A stretch of 29,545 nt of DNA from a virus: the IMG/VR virus record IMGVR_UViG_3300042553_000536, positions 1-29,545 of that record, one strand, 5' to 3'. The position numbers and the translations under genes were made by a program. The notes under the pieces were generated by a model, which was not told the origin of the DNA, ran no database searches, and saw only the letters and a program-made list of their open reading frames with translations. Positions 21,261-28,655 of this stretch are shown in pieces. Position 1 is the stretch's first letter. Each line of letters starts with the position of its first letter.

Positions 21261-21421
21261 GACCCATATCCTTCTTCGAAGGCCAGCGGTTACGGTGGGA
21301 CGGTAAGACCTATCGTGTCGCGAACGTATTAGCCTTTAGCTGCATTGTAGTAGGCGAAGACGGGTTCGCCATCTGCCTCTCTAAAGCCGTACTTCGGTCG
21401 GTCTTCGTGGAGGTCGAATAA
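21257..21421 (+). CDS. Small beta-rich protein, 54 aa
   Basis: GTG 21257 overlaps the preceding TGA (GTGA), and the TAA overlaps the replication gene ATG (TAATG), so both ends are fixed by coupling. It reads MRPISFFEGQRLRWDGKTYR, VANVLAFSCIVVGEDGFAIC, LSKAVLRSVFVEVE. It is a run of short strands very like the first part of the 71-residue neighbour and probably a diverged paralogue. Function unknown. Confidence 0.58.
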   Translation: MRPISFFEGQRLRWDGKTYRVANVLAFSCIVVGEDGFAICLSKAVLRSVFVEVE

Positions 21422-22365
21422 TGGTTAGCAACGAGCGATGGATTCGGTTAAATGCCCATTGGTCCTACTCTGAGTGGCTCGTGAACCTTGATTGGTGCGT
21501 GCGGGCCGTCTGGCCGGAGTTCTTGTGCGCGGTCAAGCGTGCGGGCACTCGTGGGCGGCTCAAGTGCCGGCCGGTAGCAAGGCTCGCCGGAGAGATGGGA
21601 ATCCCCAAGGAATTCGTTGAGCAGCTCATCGAGGCAGCCATCGCAGACGGCGCTCTAGCCATCGAAGACCGCTGTTGGGTGGTCACCAAATGGGTGCAAT
21701 ACCAGCCGAAAGACGCGGCGGAACGCATGAGGGAGATGCGATCGAGGAGAGCTGAAGACGCCGAAGAGGCCCAAGAAACCCCCGATTCTGAAGATTCTCA
21801 GGTTCAAACGTTACGCGAGCGTTACGCGCCGTTACGCGATGTTACGAATTCCCCTGTTACGCGCGACAGAGGACGAAGGACAGAGGACATAGGACAGAGG
21901 ACGAAGGACGATAGACGGACTACGAAGGACAAACAAGTCCTAGACCATGACCAAGGCCAAGGGGGGAAACAAACTTCTTCGAAGATGGTTGAGCCTCCCA
22001 CGGTGGAGATGGTTTGCCTTCGGTTCCAGCATCACCACGGAATGGAAGAGCGAGCCTCACAAGTGCAAGCTCTCAAGTTCTGGAACTACCACGAAGGCAA
22101 GGGTTGGACGATCCGAAACAAGCCGATGGTGAGCTGGACGAGCGCGGTTCAGACCTGGTACCGAAACCTCTCAGAGGCCGAAAAAGACGGGTCTAACTAC
22201 CGGACCCCTGTCGGAACACCTAACAGTACCCAAAACGCGTCAGCGGGGCAAATAGACGGCAAAAACGGGCAATTATCGGGCGAGACGTCACCACGCAAAA
22301 CGTCGATCTACAACTCCGAAGGGATGATTCGTGCCGAAGAGGTGCCGCAGGAATGGCTGCAATGA
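21421..22365 (+). CDS. Replication initiator / replisome organizer (lambda O-like arrangement)
   Basis: In this 314-residue protein, residues 1-105 look like the winged-helix DNA-binding domain of phage replisome organizers (RWIRLNAHWSYSEWLVNLDW, VARLAGEMGIPKEFVEQLIE, WVVTKWVQYQPKDAAERM). Residues 106-185 are a polar, low-complexity linker. The C-terminal domain (about 190-250) has FQHHHGMEERASQVQALKFW and KGWTIRNKPMVSWTSAVQTW, typical of modules that contact the helicase. The gene for a DnaB-type helicase follows with an overlap, so the protein probably melts the origin and loads that helicase. Five iterons and a heptamer array lie inside the linker-coding DNA, as lambda ori lies inside O. 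Overall similarity is by architecture, not by a signature motif. Confidence 0.7.
   Translation: MVSNERWIRLNAHWSYSEWLVNLDWCVRAVWPEFLCAVKRAGTRGRLKCRPVARLAGEMGIPKEFVEQLIEAAIADGALAIEDRCWVVTKWVQYQPKDAAERMREMRSRRAEDAEEAQETPDSEDSQVQTLRERYAPLRDVTNSPVTRDRGRRTEDIGQRTKDDRRTTKDKQVLDHDQGQGGKQTSSKMVEPPTVEMVCLRFQHHHGMEERASQVQALKFWNYHEGKGWTIRNKPMVSWTSAVQTWYRNLSEAEKDGSNYRTPVGTPNSTQNASAGQIDGKNGQLSGETSPRKTSIYNSEGMIRAEEVPQEWLQ
21810..21930. other. Putative replication origin: iterons plus heptamer array inside the initiator gene
   Basis: Five copies of GTTACG (four as GTTACGCG) start at 21810, 21821, 21831, 21841 and 21856. The first four are spaced 10-11 bp, one helical turn. They are followed at once by six GGAC units in exact 7-bp steps (21871, 21878, 21885, 21892, 21899, 21906), with looser copies at 21917 and 21927. 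The array is purine-rich on one strand. A 7-bp period does not fit codons, so selection on DNA rather than protein is likely. An AT-rich unwinding element is not obvious. Confidence 0.62.
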
Positions 22366-23693
22366 TCGAACTCGACGACTACCGCGGGCCGGACGTCCCG
22401 GCCAATGTCGAGGCTGAAATGGCGCTCCTCGGATGCTGGATTCTCGATGCGAGGAGCAGCTACAAGCACTGCGGCAGGATCGAGCCTCGTGCGTTTTGGC
22501 ACCCGACTCACCAGATGATCGCTCGTGCAATGGCTGCGCTTTTTGATGAGTCGGTGGTTTGGGATCTTATCATCCTGAAAGACCGACTCGAAAGAGATGG
22601 AAACCTTACCAAAGTTGGCGGCGAGGACTTCCTGATCCAAGTTGCTGAAAGTCCGGTCGGTGTCGGAGCGGTCGAAGGCTACTGGAAGATCGTCAACGAA
22701 AACTGGCGATGGAGAGGATTCCATCACCGCGCTAATCGGTTAGCAAAACTTGCGCTTGATCGCGCGAATGACGACGACTTAGCCGTCGCGATGCGGGAGA
22801 TTGATGAGATCAACTCCCTGACGTTTCGAGGGCAACGAGCACCAGGAAGATTCAACCCGGATGACCTGGGTGACATGCGCGGAGTTCAGATGGGAATCCC
22901 TCAGATTGAGCGATACCTGGATCATCGCGGCTGGCCGTGCGGTCACCTCTCGGTCGTCGCCGGTGAGACTGGGCGAGGGAAGTCGACGTTTGCCCTCCAA
23001 GCGGTCTACAACCTGATTGACGATCCTTTCTCCGACCACGCGAAGCGCGTGGCCTACATCTCCGGCGAAATGTCCAGAGACGAGATATTCCGCAAGCTCC
23101 ACCGGATGCACTGCGGACGCGGAAAACGGCCGACTCCCGACGGGGTGCTGATCGAGTCGGAGTACGAGCAAGCACTCGCGAAGTGGGAAGCCGCGACCGA
23201 GTGGGTGAACCGCGCGGACATCACGGTCATGGACCTGAGAAGCGACTTCGGCGGCCGCTGCGAGATCGGACGCGCCATGTCGTGGCTTCAAGCCCAGCAC
23301 CGACAATCGCCGGTCGACGTCTGCGTGGTGGATTACTTCCAGCTCTTCAACCTCGAAGGGTGGCGCGGGCAAAGGTACGAAGAGGTCGGACTGATGTCGA
23401 AGATGATGATGGACACCGCGAAGACTCTCGGGATTCCCATCGTCACCCAGTCGCAGGTGACCATCAACGCCCAAGGCGGATACCAGACCCGCGACGGCCG
23501 GCAACTGGAAGACGACGCGGCCCTGATCGTCGACGTTCGCCGCGGCAAAGACGGGACCGGCAAGGATGCGAAGGAAGACCCGAACCGGACGGAGGTTGTC
23601 CTACGCAAGGTGCGTTTCGGGAACTCGCGGGTGGTGATCCCCGCCCGTTTCGACCACGGCCGCCGGATGCTCGACTTCGAGAACCTTGACTAG
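22353..23693 (+). CDS. Replicative DNA helicase, DnaB type
   Basis: This encodes 446 residues from ATG 22353 (GAGG ten nt upstream); ATG 22362, which overlaps the previous stop as ATGA and has AGGA nine nt upstream, is an equally good start. The N-terminal helical domain (about 15-110: PANVEAEMALLGCWI) is the primase/loader-contact part of DnaB. The RecA-like domain has Walker A GETGRGKST (204-212), the H1a-type EMSRDEIFRKL block and Walker B VCVVDYFQLF. An H3-like TQSQVT and a C-terminal Arg-rich strand (TEVVLRKVRFGNSRVV) follow. It unwinds the fork as a hexamer after loading by the upstream initiator. Confidence 0.92.
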   Translation: MAAMIELDDYRGPDVPANVEAEMALLGCWILDARSSYKHCGRIEPRAFWHPTHQMIARAMAALFDESVVWDLIILKDRLERDGNLTKVGGEDFLIQVAESPVGVGAVEGYWKIVNENWRWRGFHHRANRLAKLALDRANDDDLAVAMREIDEINSLTFRGQRAPGRFNPDDLGDMRGVQMGIPQIERYLDHRGWPCGHLSVVAGETGRGKSTFALQAVYNLIDDPFSDHAKRVAYISGEMSRDEIFRKLHRMHCGRGKRPTPDGVLIESEYEQALAKWEAATEWVNRADITVMDLRSDFGGRCEIGRAMSWLQAQHRQSPVDVCVVDYFQLFNLEGWRGQRYEEVGLMSKMMMDTAKTLGIPIVTQSQVTINAQGGYQTRDGRQLEDDAALIVDVRRGKDGTGKDAKEDPNRTEVVLRKVRFGNSRVVIPARFDHGRRMLDFENLD

Positions 23694-23719
23694 AAGCACA
23701 CGACCAAAGGAATGGAACA

Positions 23720-24298
23720 ATGCGGCAACTCAGTCTCTTCAATCCACCAAGCGAGGTCAAGACCCCGGAAGGGGCTCCGCCGCCGGATCTGATTGTCGTT
23801 GAGAAGTGCACACCATTCCAAGCCCCCGACGGGCCGCTGTCGACGTGGCCGGACATTGATCTGCTTCGGGTCGGAACGCCTGAGTCGGTCGGCGAGTTTC
23901 TCGGACGCTACCGGCGAACGCTGGAAGGATTCGACGAGGAGCACCACGGTCTCGTCGTGGCGAAGTGGATGAACGCGGCGACACGTTACCGCCCGGTGGA
24001 ATCGGCGAAGCTCGTGACGTGGCTGATTTACGTCGGCAACAACGCCATTCGGGACGCAAAGCGGAAGCTCATTCGCCATGAGATCGGTCACAAATTGTTT
24101 CAACGGACCACGGTCGAAGCAGACACGCCTTACGAGACGTTCATCGAGGCCGACTACCTCGCGTGGGATTTCGACCACGTTGATCCAGATGTGGCGGAGC
24201 TTGCTCGGTCGGTCATGTCCGGTGAAATCGAGCCTGACCAGCTCACCGATTTTGAGCGTCAATCCCTTCGAGATGCGTGGGAGACGCTGCAGCTATGA
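23720..24298 (+). CDS. Sigma-like protein, putative late-gene regulator
   Basis: This 192-residue protein has AAAGGA well placed upstream. Residues 74-120 resemble sigma70 region 2: WMNAATRYRP, then KLVTWLIYVGNNAIRDAKRK, comparable with the R-Y-D-P ... F-x-x-W-L-x-x-I-x-x-N-x-I-x-D-x-x-R pattern. Residues 157-192 (VAELARSVMSGEIEPDQLTD, FERQSLRDAWETL) resemble the start of region 4 but end before the DNA-reading helix. The first 70 residues are Pro-rich and unlike sigma. Directly upstream of terminase, this is where Gram-positive phages carry ArpU/sigma-like late activators. It may direct RNA polymerase to late promoters. The similarity is read by eye and is moderate. Confidence 0.5.
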   Translation: MRQLSLFNPPSEVKTPEGAPPPDLIVVEKCTPFQAPDGPLSTWPDIDLLRVGTPESVGEFLGRYRRTLEGFDEEHHGLVVAKWMNAATRYRPVESAKLVTWLIYVGNNAIRDAKRKLIRHEIGHKLFQRTTVEADTPYETFIEADYLAWDFDHVDPDVAELARSVMSGEIEPDQLTDFERQSLRDAWETLQL

Positions 24299-24660
24299 AC
24301 GAACGACAACTTCAGTTTGCCCGTGAGTACGCGATCGACGGGAACGGGGCAAGGGCCGCAGTTGCCGCTGGATATTCGGGCACGAATGCACGAGGGCACG
24401 CATGTCGGCTGCTAGCGAATGACCACGTAAGGGCAGAGATCAAACGCCTAAAGGGTGAACTCGACGACTCCCGGATTCTGTCCGCCCGCGACGTGCTTGT
24501 CAACCTCAGTCGGCTCGCTGAAACGGCCGAGAAGGAAGTGGACCGCATCCGCGCCTTGACCCTCCTTGCTCGCCATCACGCGCTCCTCGTCGACCGTGTT
24601 GTGCTCTCGGAGGAAGACAGCCCGCTCAAGACGTTGCGGGAGGTTCTTGCGGGTGACTGA
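24295..24660 (+). CDS. terS: Terminase small subunit
   Basis: ATG 24295 overlaps the preceding TGA (ATGA), giving 121 residues. The N-terminus is the Terminase_2-type helix-turn-helix: QLQFAREYAIDGNGARAAVA, AGYSGTNARGHACRLLANDH, VRAEIKRLKGEL. A helical oligomerisation segment follows (ILSARDVLVNLSRLAETAEK) and an acidic C-terminus. It recognises the packaging site on concatemeric DNA and recruits the large subunit, whose GTG start lies within its last codons. Confidence 0.88.
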   Translation: MNERQLQFAREYAIDGNGARAAVAAGYSGTNARGHACRLLANDHVRAEIKRLKGELDDSRILSARDVLVNLSRLAETAEKEVDRIRALTLLARHHALLVDRVVLSEEDSPLKTLREVLAGD

Positions 24661-25927
24661 GCGGGAACTTGAGATCGCGCGGCGGCTTTGGAAGTTTGCG
24701 CCTCATGGTGAGGTCCAGCGGCGTTTCCTGCTTGCTGATGCGAAGGTAAAGACGGCCGCGTGCGGTCGACGTTGGGGGAAGTCCGAAGCCTGCAGCGTCG
24801 ACATCGCGCTCTACGCCCTGAAGCACCCCCAGAGCACGCAGTACATCATCGCTCCGACGGACGATCAGACCTCGGTCATCATGGACGCGGTTTCAGAACG
24901 GCTCCACGCGATTGCGGGGATGCGCCACCACATGCGCGAGGTGAAGCGACCGTACTACACGATTCGGATGCTGGACGCGGAGCACCCGAGGAACCGCACC
25001 ACGATTGCGGGACGCACGGCCGGAGGTAAGGGCATCCGTGGCCGGAACGCTAGCCGGTTGATCGTCGACGAGCGGCAGGACGTTTCCGACGACGTGATGG
25101 AGAAGGTCATCCTTCCACTGCTCACCGACACCGACGGGGATCTTGTTCAGATCGGAACTCCCAAAGGGAAGGGCGGGTTTTACCGTGACTACATGCGCGG
25201 CCTCGCGGGTGAAGAGGGTTATGCATCGTTCAACGCTCCGACCACCGACAACCCGCACATCTCCGCGGCTTACGTGGCTCGCCAAAAGGACAAACTCCCC
25301 GATCGCGTCTTCCGCCAGGAGTACCTTGCCGAGTTCCTGGACGACTCTGGCGGCGTGTTCCGTGGGGTGTCCGATGCGGTGGGCGCCTTGCCTGCGACCG
25401 AGCGCACGGGGACCGTCTCCATCGGTGTTGACCTCGCCCGCAAAGAGGACTTTACGGTCATCAGCGTTCTCGACGCGAACGGTGAGCAGATCAGCTTTGA
25501 GCGGTTCAACGAGATCAGCTGGAAGCGACAGGTTGGCCTTATCGAATCGACGTACAACCGGTTCCCGGGGGCAACGGTCTACCTTGACTCATCCGGCGTG
25601 GGCGATCCAATCTTCGAACAATTGCGTGGGATTGGGATCCGCGTGCATGGCTACCTGTTTACCAACGCAAGCAAGGAGCAGCTCGTCGACAATCTCGCGA
25701 TGATGATCGAGCAGGGCAAGCTGAGCCTGATGGACGAGCCTCAACAAACGGCTGAGCTAGTGGAGTTTGCTTACGAGATCACCCCGAGCCGCAACATCCG
25801 CATGAACGCTCCGGCAGGTCAACACGACGACTGCGTGATCGCTTTGGCACTCGCGGCCTGGGGTATCCGGCCGTCTGCAGCCGTTGAGCCGATGGTCATC
25901 ATCCCCGGTTCGCGTTTATCTTCTTAG
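24653..25927 (+). CDS. terL: Terminase large subunit (packaging ATPase-nuclease)
   Basis: GTG 24653 has GGGAGG about nine nt upstream and overlaps terS by 8 nt; 424 residues. The ATPase domain has Walker A CGRRWGKS (37-44) and Walker B LIVDE (D139, E140), with the IIAPTDDQT and RTAGGKGIRGRNA segments usual between them. The RNase H-like nuclease domain has D260 in GVDLARKED, D312 in VYLDSSG and D392/D393 in QHDDCV. It cuts concatemers and drives DNA into the prohead. Domains and length are complete. Confidence 0.96.
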   Translation: MTERELEIARRLWKFAPHGEVQRRFLLADAKVKTAACGRRWGKSEACSVDIALYALKHPQSTQYIIAPTDDQTSVIMDAVSERLHAIAGMRHHMREVKRPYYTIRMLDAEHPRNRTTIAGRTAGGKGIRGRNASRLIVDERQDVSDDVMEKVILPLLTDTDGDLVQIGTPKGKGGFYRDYMRGLAGEEGYASFNAPTTDNPHISAAYVARQKDKLPDRVFRQEYLAEFLDDSGGVFRGVSDAVGALPATERTGTVSIGVDLARKEDFTVISVLDANGEQISFERFNEISWKRQVGLIESTYNRFPGATVYLDSSGVGDPIFEQLRGIGIRVHGYLFTNASKEQLVDNLAMMIEQGKLSLMDEPQQTAELVEFAYEITPSRNIRMNAPAGQHDDCVIALALAAWGIRPSAAVEPMVIIPGSRLSS

Positions 25928-25928
25928 G

Positions 25929-27236
25929 ATGCCGACCATTATCGAACGCGCTCGCCTTGCCCTTCGCAAGGGTTTCAACTGGCTTGCCGCTGCAGGCGAC
26001 ATCCAAGCTATTGCGGGCGGCATTGGTCGCGGTCCTCTGCGGGTGCCGTACAGCTCAAGCGAAGCCGGGGCCAATACGATCATCGCGGCGGCGGTGAACT
26101 ACCTGATGCTCAATCTGCCGGAGCCTCCGCTGCAGTTTGGGCGGATGCTCGACGAACAAACCTTCAGACCGACGCCCAACGAGATCGCCTACCAGCTCGT
26201 CAATGATCCACTCGGCGCGGTTTTGACCACCAAGCGACTGACCAGGCGGGAGTTGGTCCAGCACGTCGGTACTTCGCTTTTGCTCGACGGCAACGCCTAC
26301 CTTCACAAGCTTCGTGACGATCGCGGACGCATCCAAGGCATTGAGGCGTTGAGCTTCCTCGCGGTTCGGCCCAACATCGACCAGTACAGCGGCGAGCTTC
26401 GGACTTGGCAAGTTCAGACCACCAAGGGCATGATGGACGTTCCTCCCGAGGACATGATCCACTTCCGGTGGGGCATTGACCCGGACGGGCACCGAGGGCA
26501 AAGCCCGCTGAAGTCCGCGATGCGGCAGATCCTTTCCGACAATGAGATCGCGGTCTACACCCACTCGATCCTGAAGAAGCCATCTATCTCGGGGATCGTC
26601 AGCCCGACGGACGGCAACGGTTGGAACGCGAACCAGGCTGAAGCGATCAGCGCATCACTTACCCAGGTAGCGAGCGGTGAGAACGCGGGCGCGATTGTTG
26701 CGCTCACCGCTCACGCCCGCTTTGAGAAGACGAGCATCAACCCTGCGGACATGGACATCAGCGTCATGGCGAAATTGGGTGAAGAACGCATCTGCGCGGT
26801 GCTTCGGATTCCGGCCGTGGTGCTCGGGGTCGGCGCAGGGCTTGCAACATCCACTTACAACAACGTTGAGGAAGCGAAGTCGCAAGCGGCTGAAGACCTC
26901 CTCGTACCGATGTGGCTCCTCATCGAGGACGTGCTGAACGATCAGCTCTACCGTGCCGAGTTCAACGTCCGTGGCGGGCAAACCTTCACCTACAAGTTTG
27001 ACACGAGCAAGGTGGCCGCGCTTCAGGAGGACGTCGAAAGGCTCCACGCGCGAACGGTGAACCTGTTCGACAAGAACATCGTTGATCGGGCCGAAGCTCG
27101 GGCGGCTCTGCGGTTACCTGTTCGGCCTGAAGACGGCGGCGTTTACGCTTTTCAATTGCAAGCCATGCGCGGACTGCCGATGACCGCGCCGGACAAGGTG
27201 AAGTCCCTGCGGAAGTCGGTCGAAGAGGCGGTCTGA
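25929..27236 (+). CDS. Portal protein, HK97 type
   Basis: ATG 25929 follows the terminase stop by 1 nt; 435 residues. The HK97-type portal pattern is clear: RVPYSSSEAGANTIIAAAVN, TPNEIAYQLVNDP, LLLDGNAYLHKLRDDRGRI, MIHFRWGIDPDGHRGQSPLK, the helical SILKKPSISGI and the crown-side LGEERICAVLRIPAVVLGV with STYNNVEEAK. The dodecameric portal forms the DNA entry vertex and binds terminase and the connector. Start choice is fixed by the stop just upstream. Confidence 0.93.
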   Translation: MPTIIERARLALRKGFNWLAAAGDIQAIAGGIGRGPLRVPYSSSEAGANTIIAAAVNYLMLNLPEPPLQFGRMLDEQTFRPTPNEIAYQLVNDPLGAVLTTKRLTRRELVQHVGTSLLLDGNAYLHKLRDDRGRIQGIEALSFLAVRPNIDQYSGELRTWQVQTTKGMMDVPPEDMIHFRWGIDPDGHRGQSPLKSAMRQILSDNEIAVYTHSILKKPSISGIVSPTDGNGWNANQAEAISASLTQVASGENAGAIVALTAHARFEKTSINPADMDISVMAKLGEERICAVLRIPAVVLGVGAGLATSTYNNVEEAKSQAAEDLLVPMWLLIEDVLNDQLYRAEFNVRGGQTFTYKFDTSKVAALQEDVERLHARTVNLFDKNIVDRAEARAALRLPVRPEDGGVYAFQLQAMRGLPMTAPDKVKSLRKSVEEAV

Positions 27237-27238
27237 CC

Positions 27239-27880
27239 ATGTGCCGGCACGCGCACCTCGTGAAGCTCGCGGCCCAACCGATTCTCGTGGAACCGGACCG
27301 TGACCCTTTCGCCCGCTACATTGTCGGCGCGGATGCTGACATGCGGGATCTTGCCGACTCGCTTAAGGCCGGTGACATCACCCTCTCCCAGTGGTACGAG
27401 AAGTTCACCGCGGCGATTCTGGACGGGCACACCGCTTCCCACTCGATCGGCCAAAGCATGGCGGGCACGACCCCGGACCTGGGTGCGGCGGCTATCCGGG
27501 GGCAGATGATGCTCGACATCGAAAGCGAGTATATGCAGGGGTTCCTCTTCGATCTTCAGGGTGGACGTTACGGCGACATCGGCGCGGACGACTTCGCGGC
27601 GGAGTCGGTCTACTACCGGGAGCGCATGTACCTCGGAAAGATGCGGGGCACTGCTGGGTATGGCTTTGTGGACGGCTCGGACGCGGCGGCGGAGTTTGAT
27701 TGGGTGCTCGGTGGGATTGAAGAGCATTGCCTCGACTGCCCCGTGCTAGCCGAAGGCGGACCCTACACCAAGTCGACACTCTACGCGACGCCTGGGTCCG
27801 GTGACACCCCTTGCCTGGGCTACTGCAAGTGCTTCCTGCGGCGCGAAGACGGCGCTGAGTCGCCTTACTCGGTCTTCTGA
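27239..27880 (+). CDS. Minor head protein (Mu gpF / SPP1 gp7-like)
   Basis: This 213-residue protein starts 2 nt after the portal stop. The N-terminal part is helical (DMRDLADSLKAGDITLSQWY). The C-terminal part keeps the family's fingerprint: RERMYLGKMRGTAGYGF, then a cysteine set in EEHCLDCPVLAEGGPY and a closing TPCLGYCKCFL. This matches the C-x-x-C ... H-x-x-C-R-C pattern of gpF/gp7-like proteins, with GYCKC where HPNCRC is usual. Such proteins sit inside the head near the portal and can be ejected with DNA. The cysteines may bind a metal. It is followed by a 27-bp gap containing a GCGTTGATC element. Confidence 0.78.
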   Translation: MCRHAHLVKLAAQPILVEPDRDPFARYIVGADADMRDLADSLKAGDITLSQWYEKFTAAILDGHTASHSIGQSMAGTTPDLGAAAIRGQMMLDIESEYMQGFLFDLQGGRYGDIGADDFAAESVYYRERMYLGKMRGTAGYGFVDGSDAAAEFDWVLGGIEEHCLDCPVLAEGGPYTKSTLYATPGSGDTPCLGYCKCFLRREDGAESPYSVF

Positions 27881-27893
27881 CTCCTTGCCACTT

Positions 27894-27907
27894 GCGTTGA
27901 TCCTAAC
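27894..27907 (+). promoter_or_regulatory. GCGTTGATC element before the prohead protease gene
   Basis: GCGTTGATC (27894-27902) followed by CTAAC lies in the only sizeable gap of the head module and ends 5 nt before GTG 27908, which has no ordinary Shine-Dalgarno. The same nonamer precedes the starts at 87 and 7566. TGATCC can pair with GGATCA near the 16S 3' end. Confidence 0.45.
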
Positions 27908-28654
27908 GTGAACCGCTCACGCAAGTCGCTTTGTCTGGAGGTCAAGTCCTATTCGGAGGACGGACCCGGAACGCTTACCGGTTACGGCTCGGTCAAGAAC
28001 GTCCTCGATTCTTACGATGACGTGATCGTTGATGGTGCCTACCAAGGGCTTGACGAGCTGGTGAAGAGCGGGTATGGCGCGGTCGGCCACGATTGGTACG
28101 AGACGCCGATTGCGATGATCATGGACGCTCAAGAAGACGATCACGGGCTGCTGTTCACCTGGAAGTTTCACAGCACGGACGAAGCCCAAGCCGCTCGCCG
28201 CGTGATCATGGAGCGCATCGCCGAAGGGAAGACGGTGCCCCTCTCGATCGGTTACTACGTGACCGATTCCAGCTACGAGCGACGCGAAGGGAAGGACGTT
28301 CGCATCCTTCGCGGTATCCAAGTTTTTGAGATTTCGTACGTCAACACGGCGGCTAATTCGGCAGCTATGGCGACGGACGCGAAGGCCGACCGGACCGGGG
28401 TTCCGTTCGCCAAACAACTCGATCACTGCCTTGGCCAGCTGGACGAGATCATCACCCGCGCGAATGAGATCGCGGACTTGCGGAAGGGAGTTTCGGACAC
28501 GAAGCTCGCTCAGCTTGGCGTGCTCAAGTCTCGAATCGAGACGATCATGGGCAACGCCACTCCCGAAGAAGAAGCGAAAGGCGACGGCCTAGCGGTTCCC
28601 CTCGGCGCAATCCACGAGCTTCAGCAACGCGCCCGACTGTTAGGACTCGACTGA
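27908..28654 (+). CDS. Prohead protease, HK97 type (peptidase S78), with C-terminal scaffold-like extension
   Basis: This encodes 248 residues from GTG 27908. The protease domain (1-155) has the pattern GTLTGYGSVKNVLDSYDDVI, the catalytic His in VGHDW (H61), DHGLLFTWKFHSTDEA, the catalytic Ser in VPLSIGYYV (S113) and the closing FEISYVNTAANSAA. It cleaves the capsid N-terminal delta domain and itself during maturation. The last 90 residues (LDHCLGQLDEIITRANEIAD and after) are helical and may act as an internal scaffold. It lies between minor head and capsid genes as in HK97. Confidence 0.93.
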   Translation: MNRSRKSLCLEVKSYSEDGPGTLTGYGSVKNVLDSYDDVIVDGAYQGLDELVKSGYGAVGHDWYETPIAMIMDAQEDDHGLLFTWKFHSTDEAQAARRVIMERIAEGKTVPLSIGYYVTDSSYERREGKDVRILRGIQVFEISYVNTAANSAAMATDAKADRTGVPFAKQLDHCLGQLDEIITRANEIADLRKGVSDTKLAQLGVLKSRIETIMGNATPEEEAKGDGLAVPLGAIHELQQRARLLGLD

Positions 28655-28655
28655 A

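Noticed and set aside
21864-21930. CRISPR-like or minisatellite array
   Set aside because: Units are only 7 bp without spacers and lie in an open reading frame next to iterons; an origin element explains it better.
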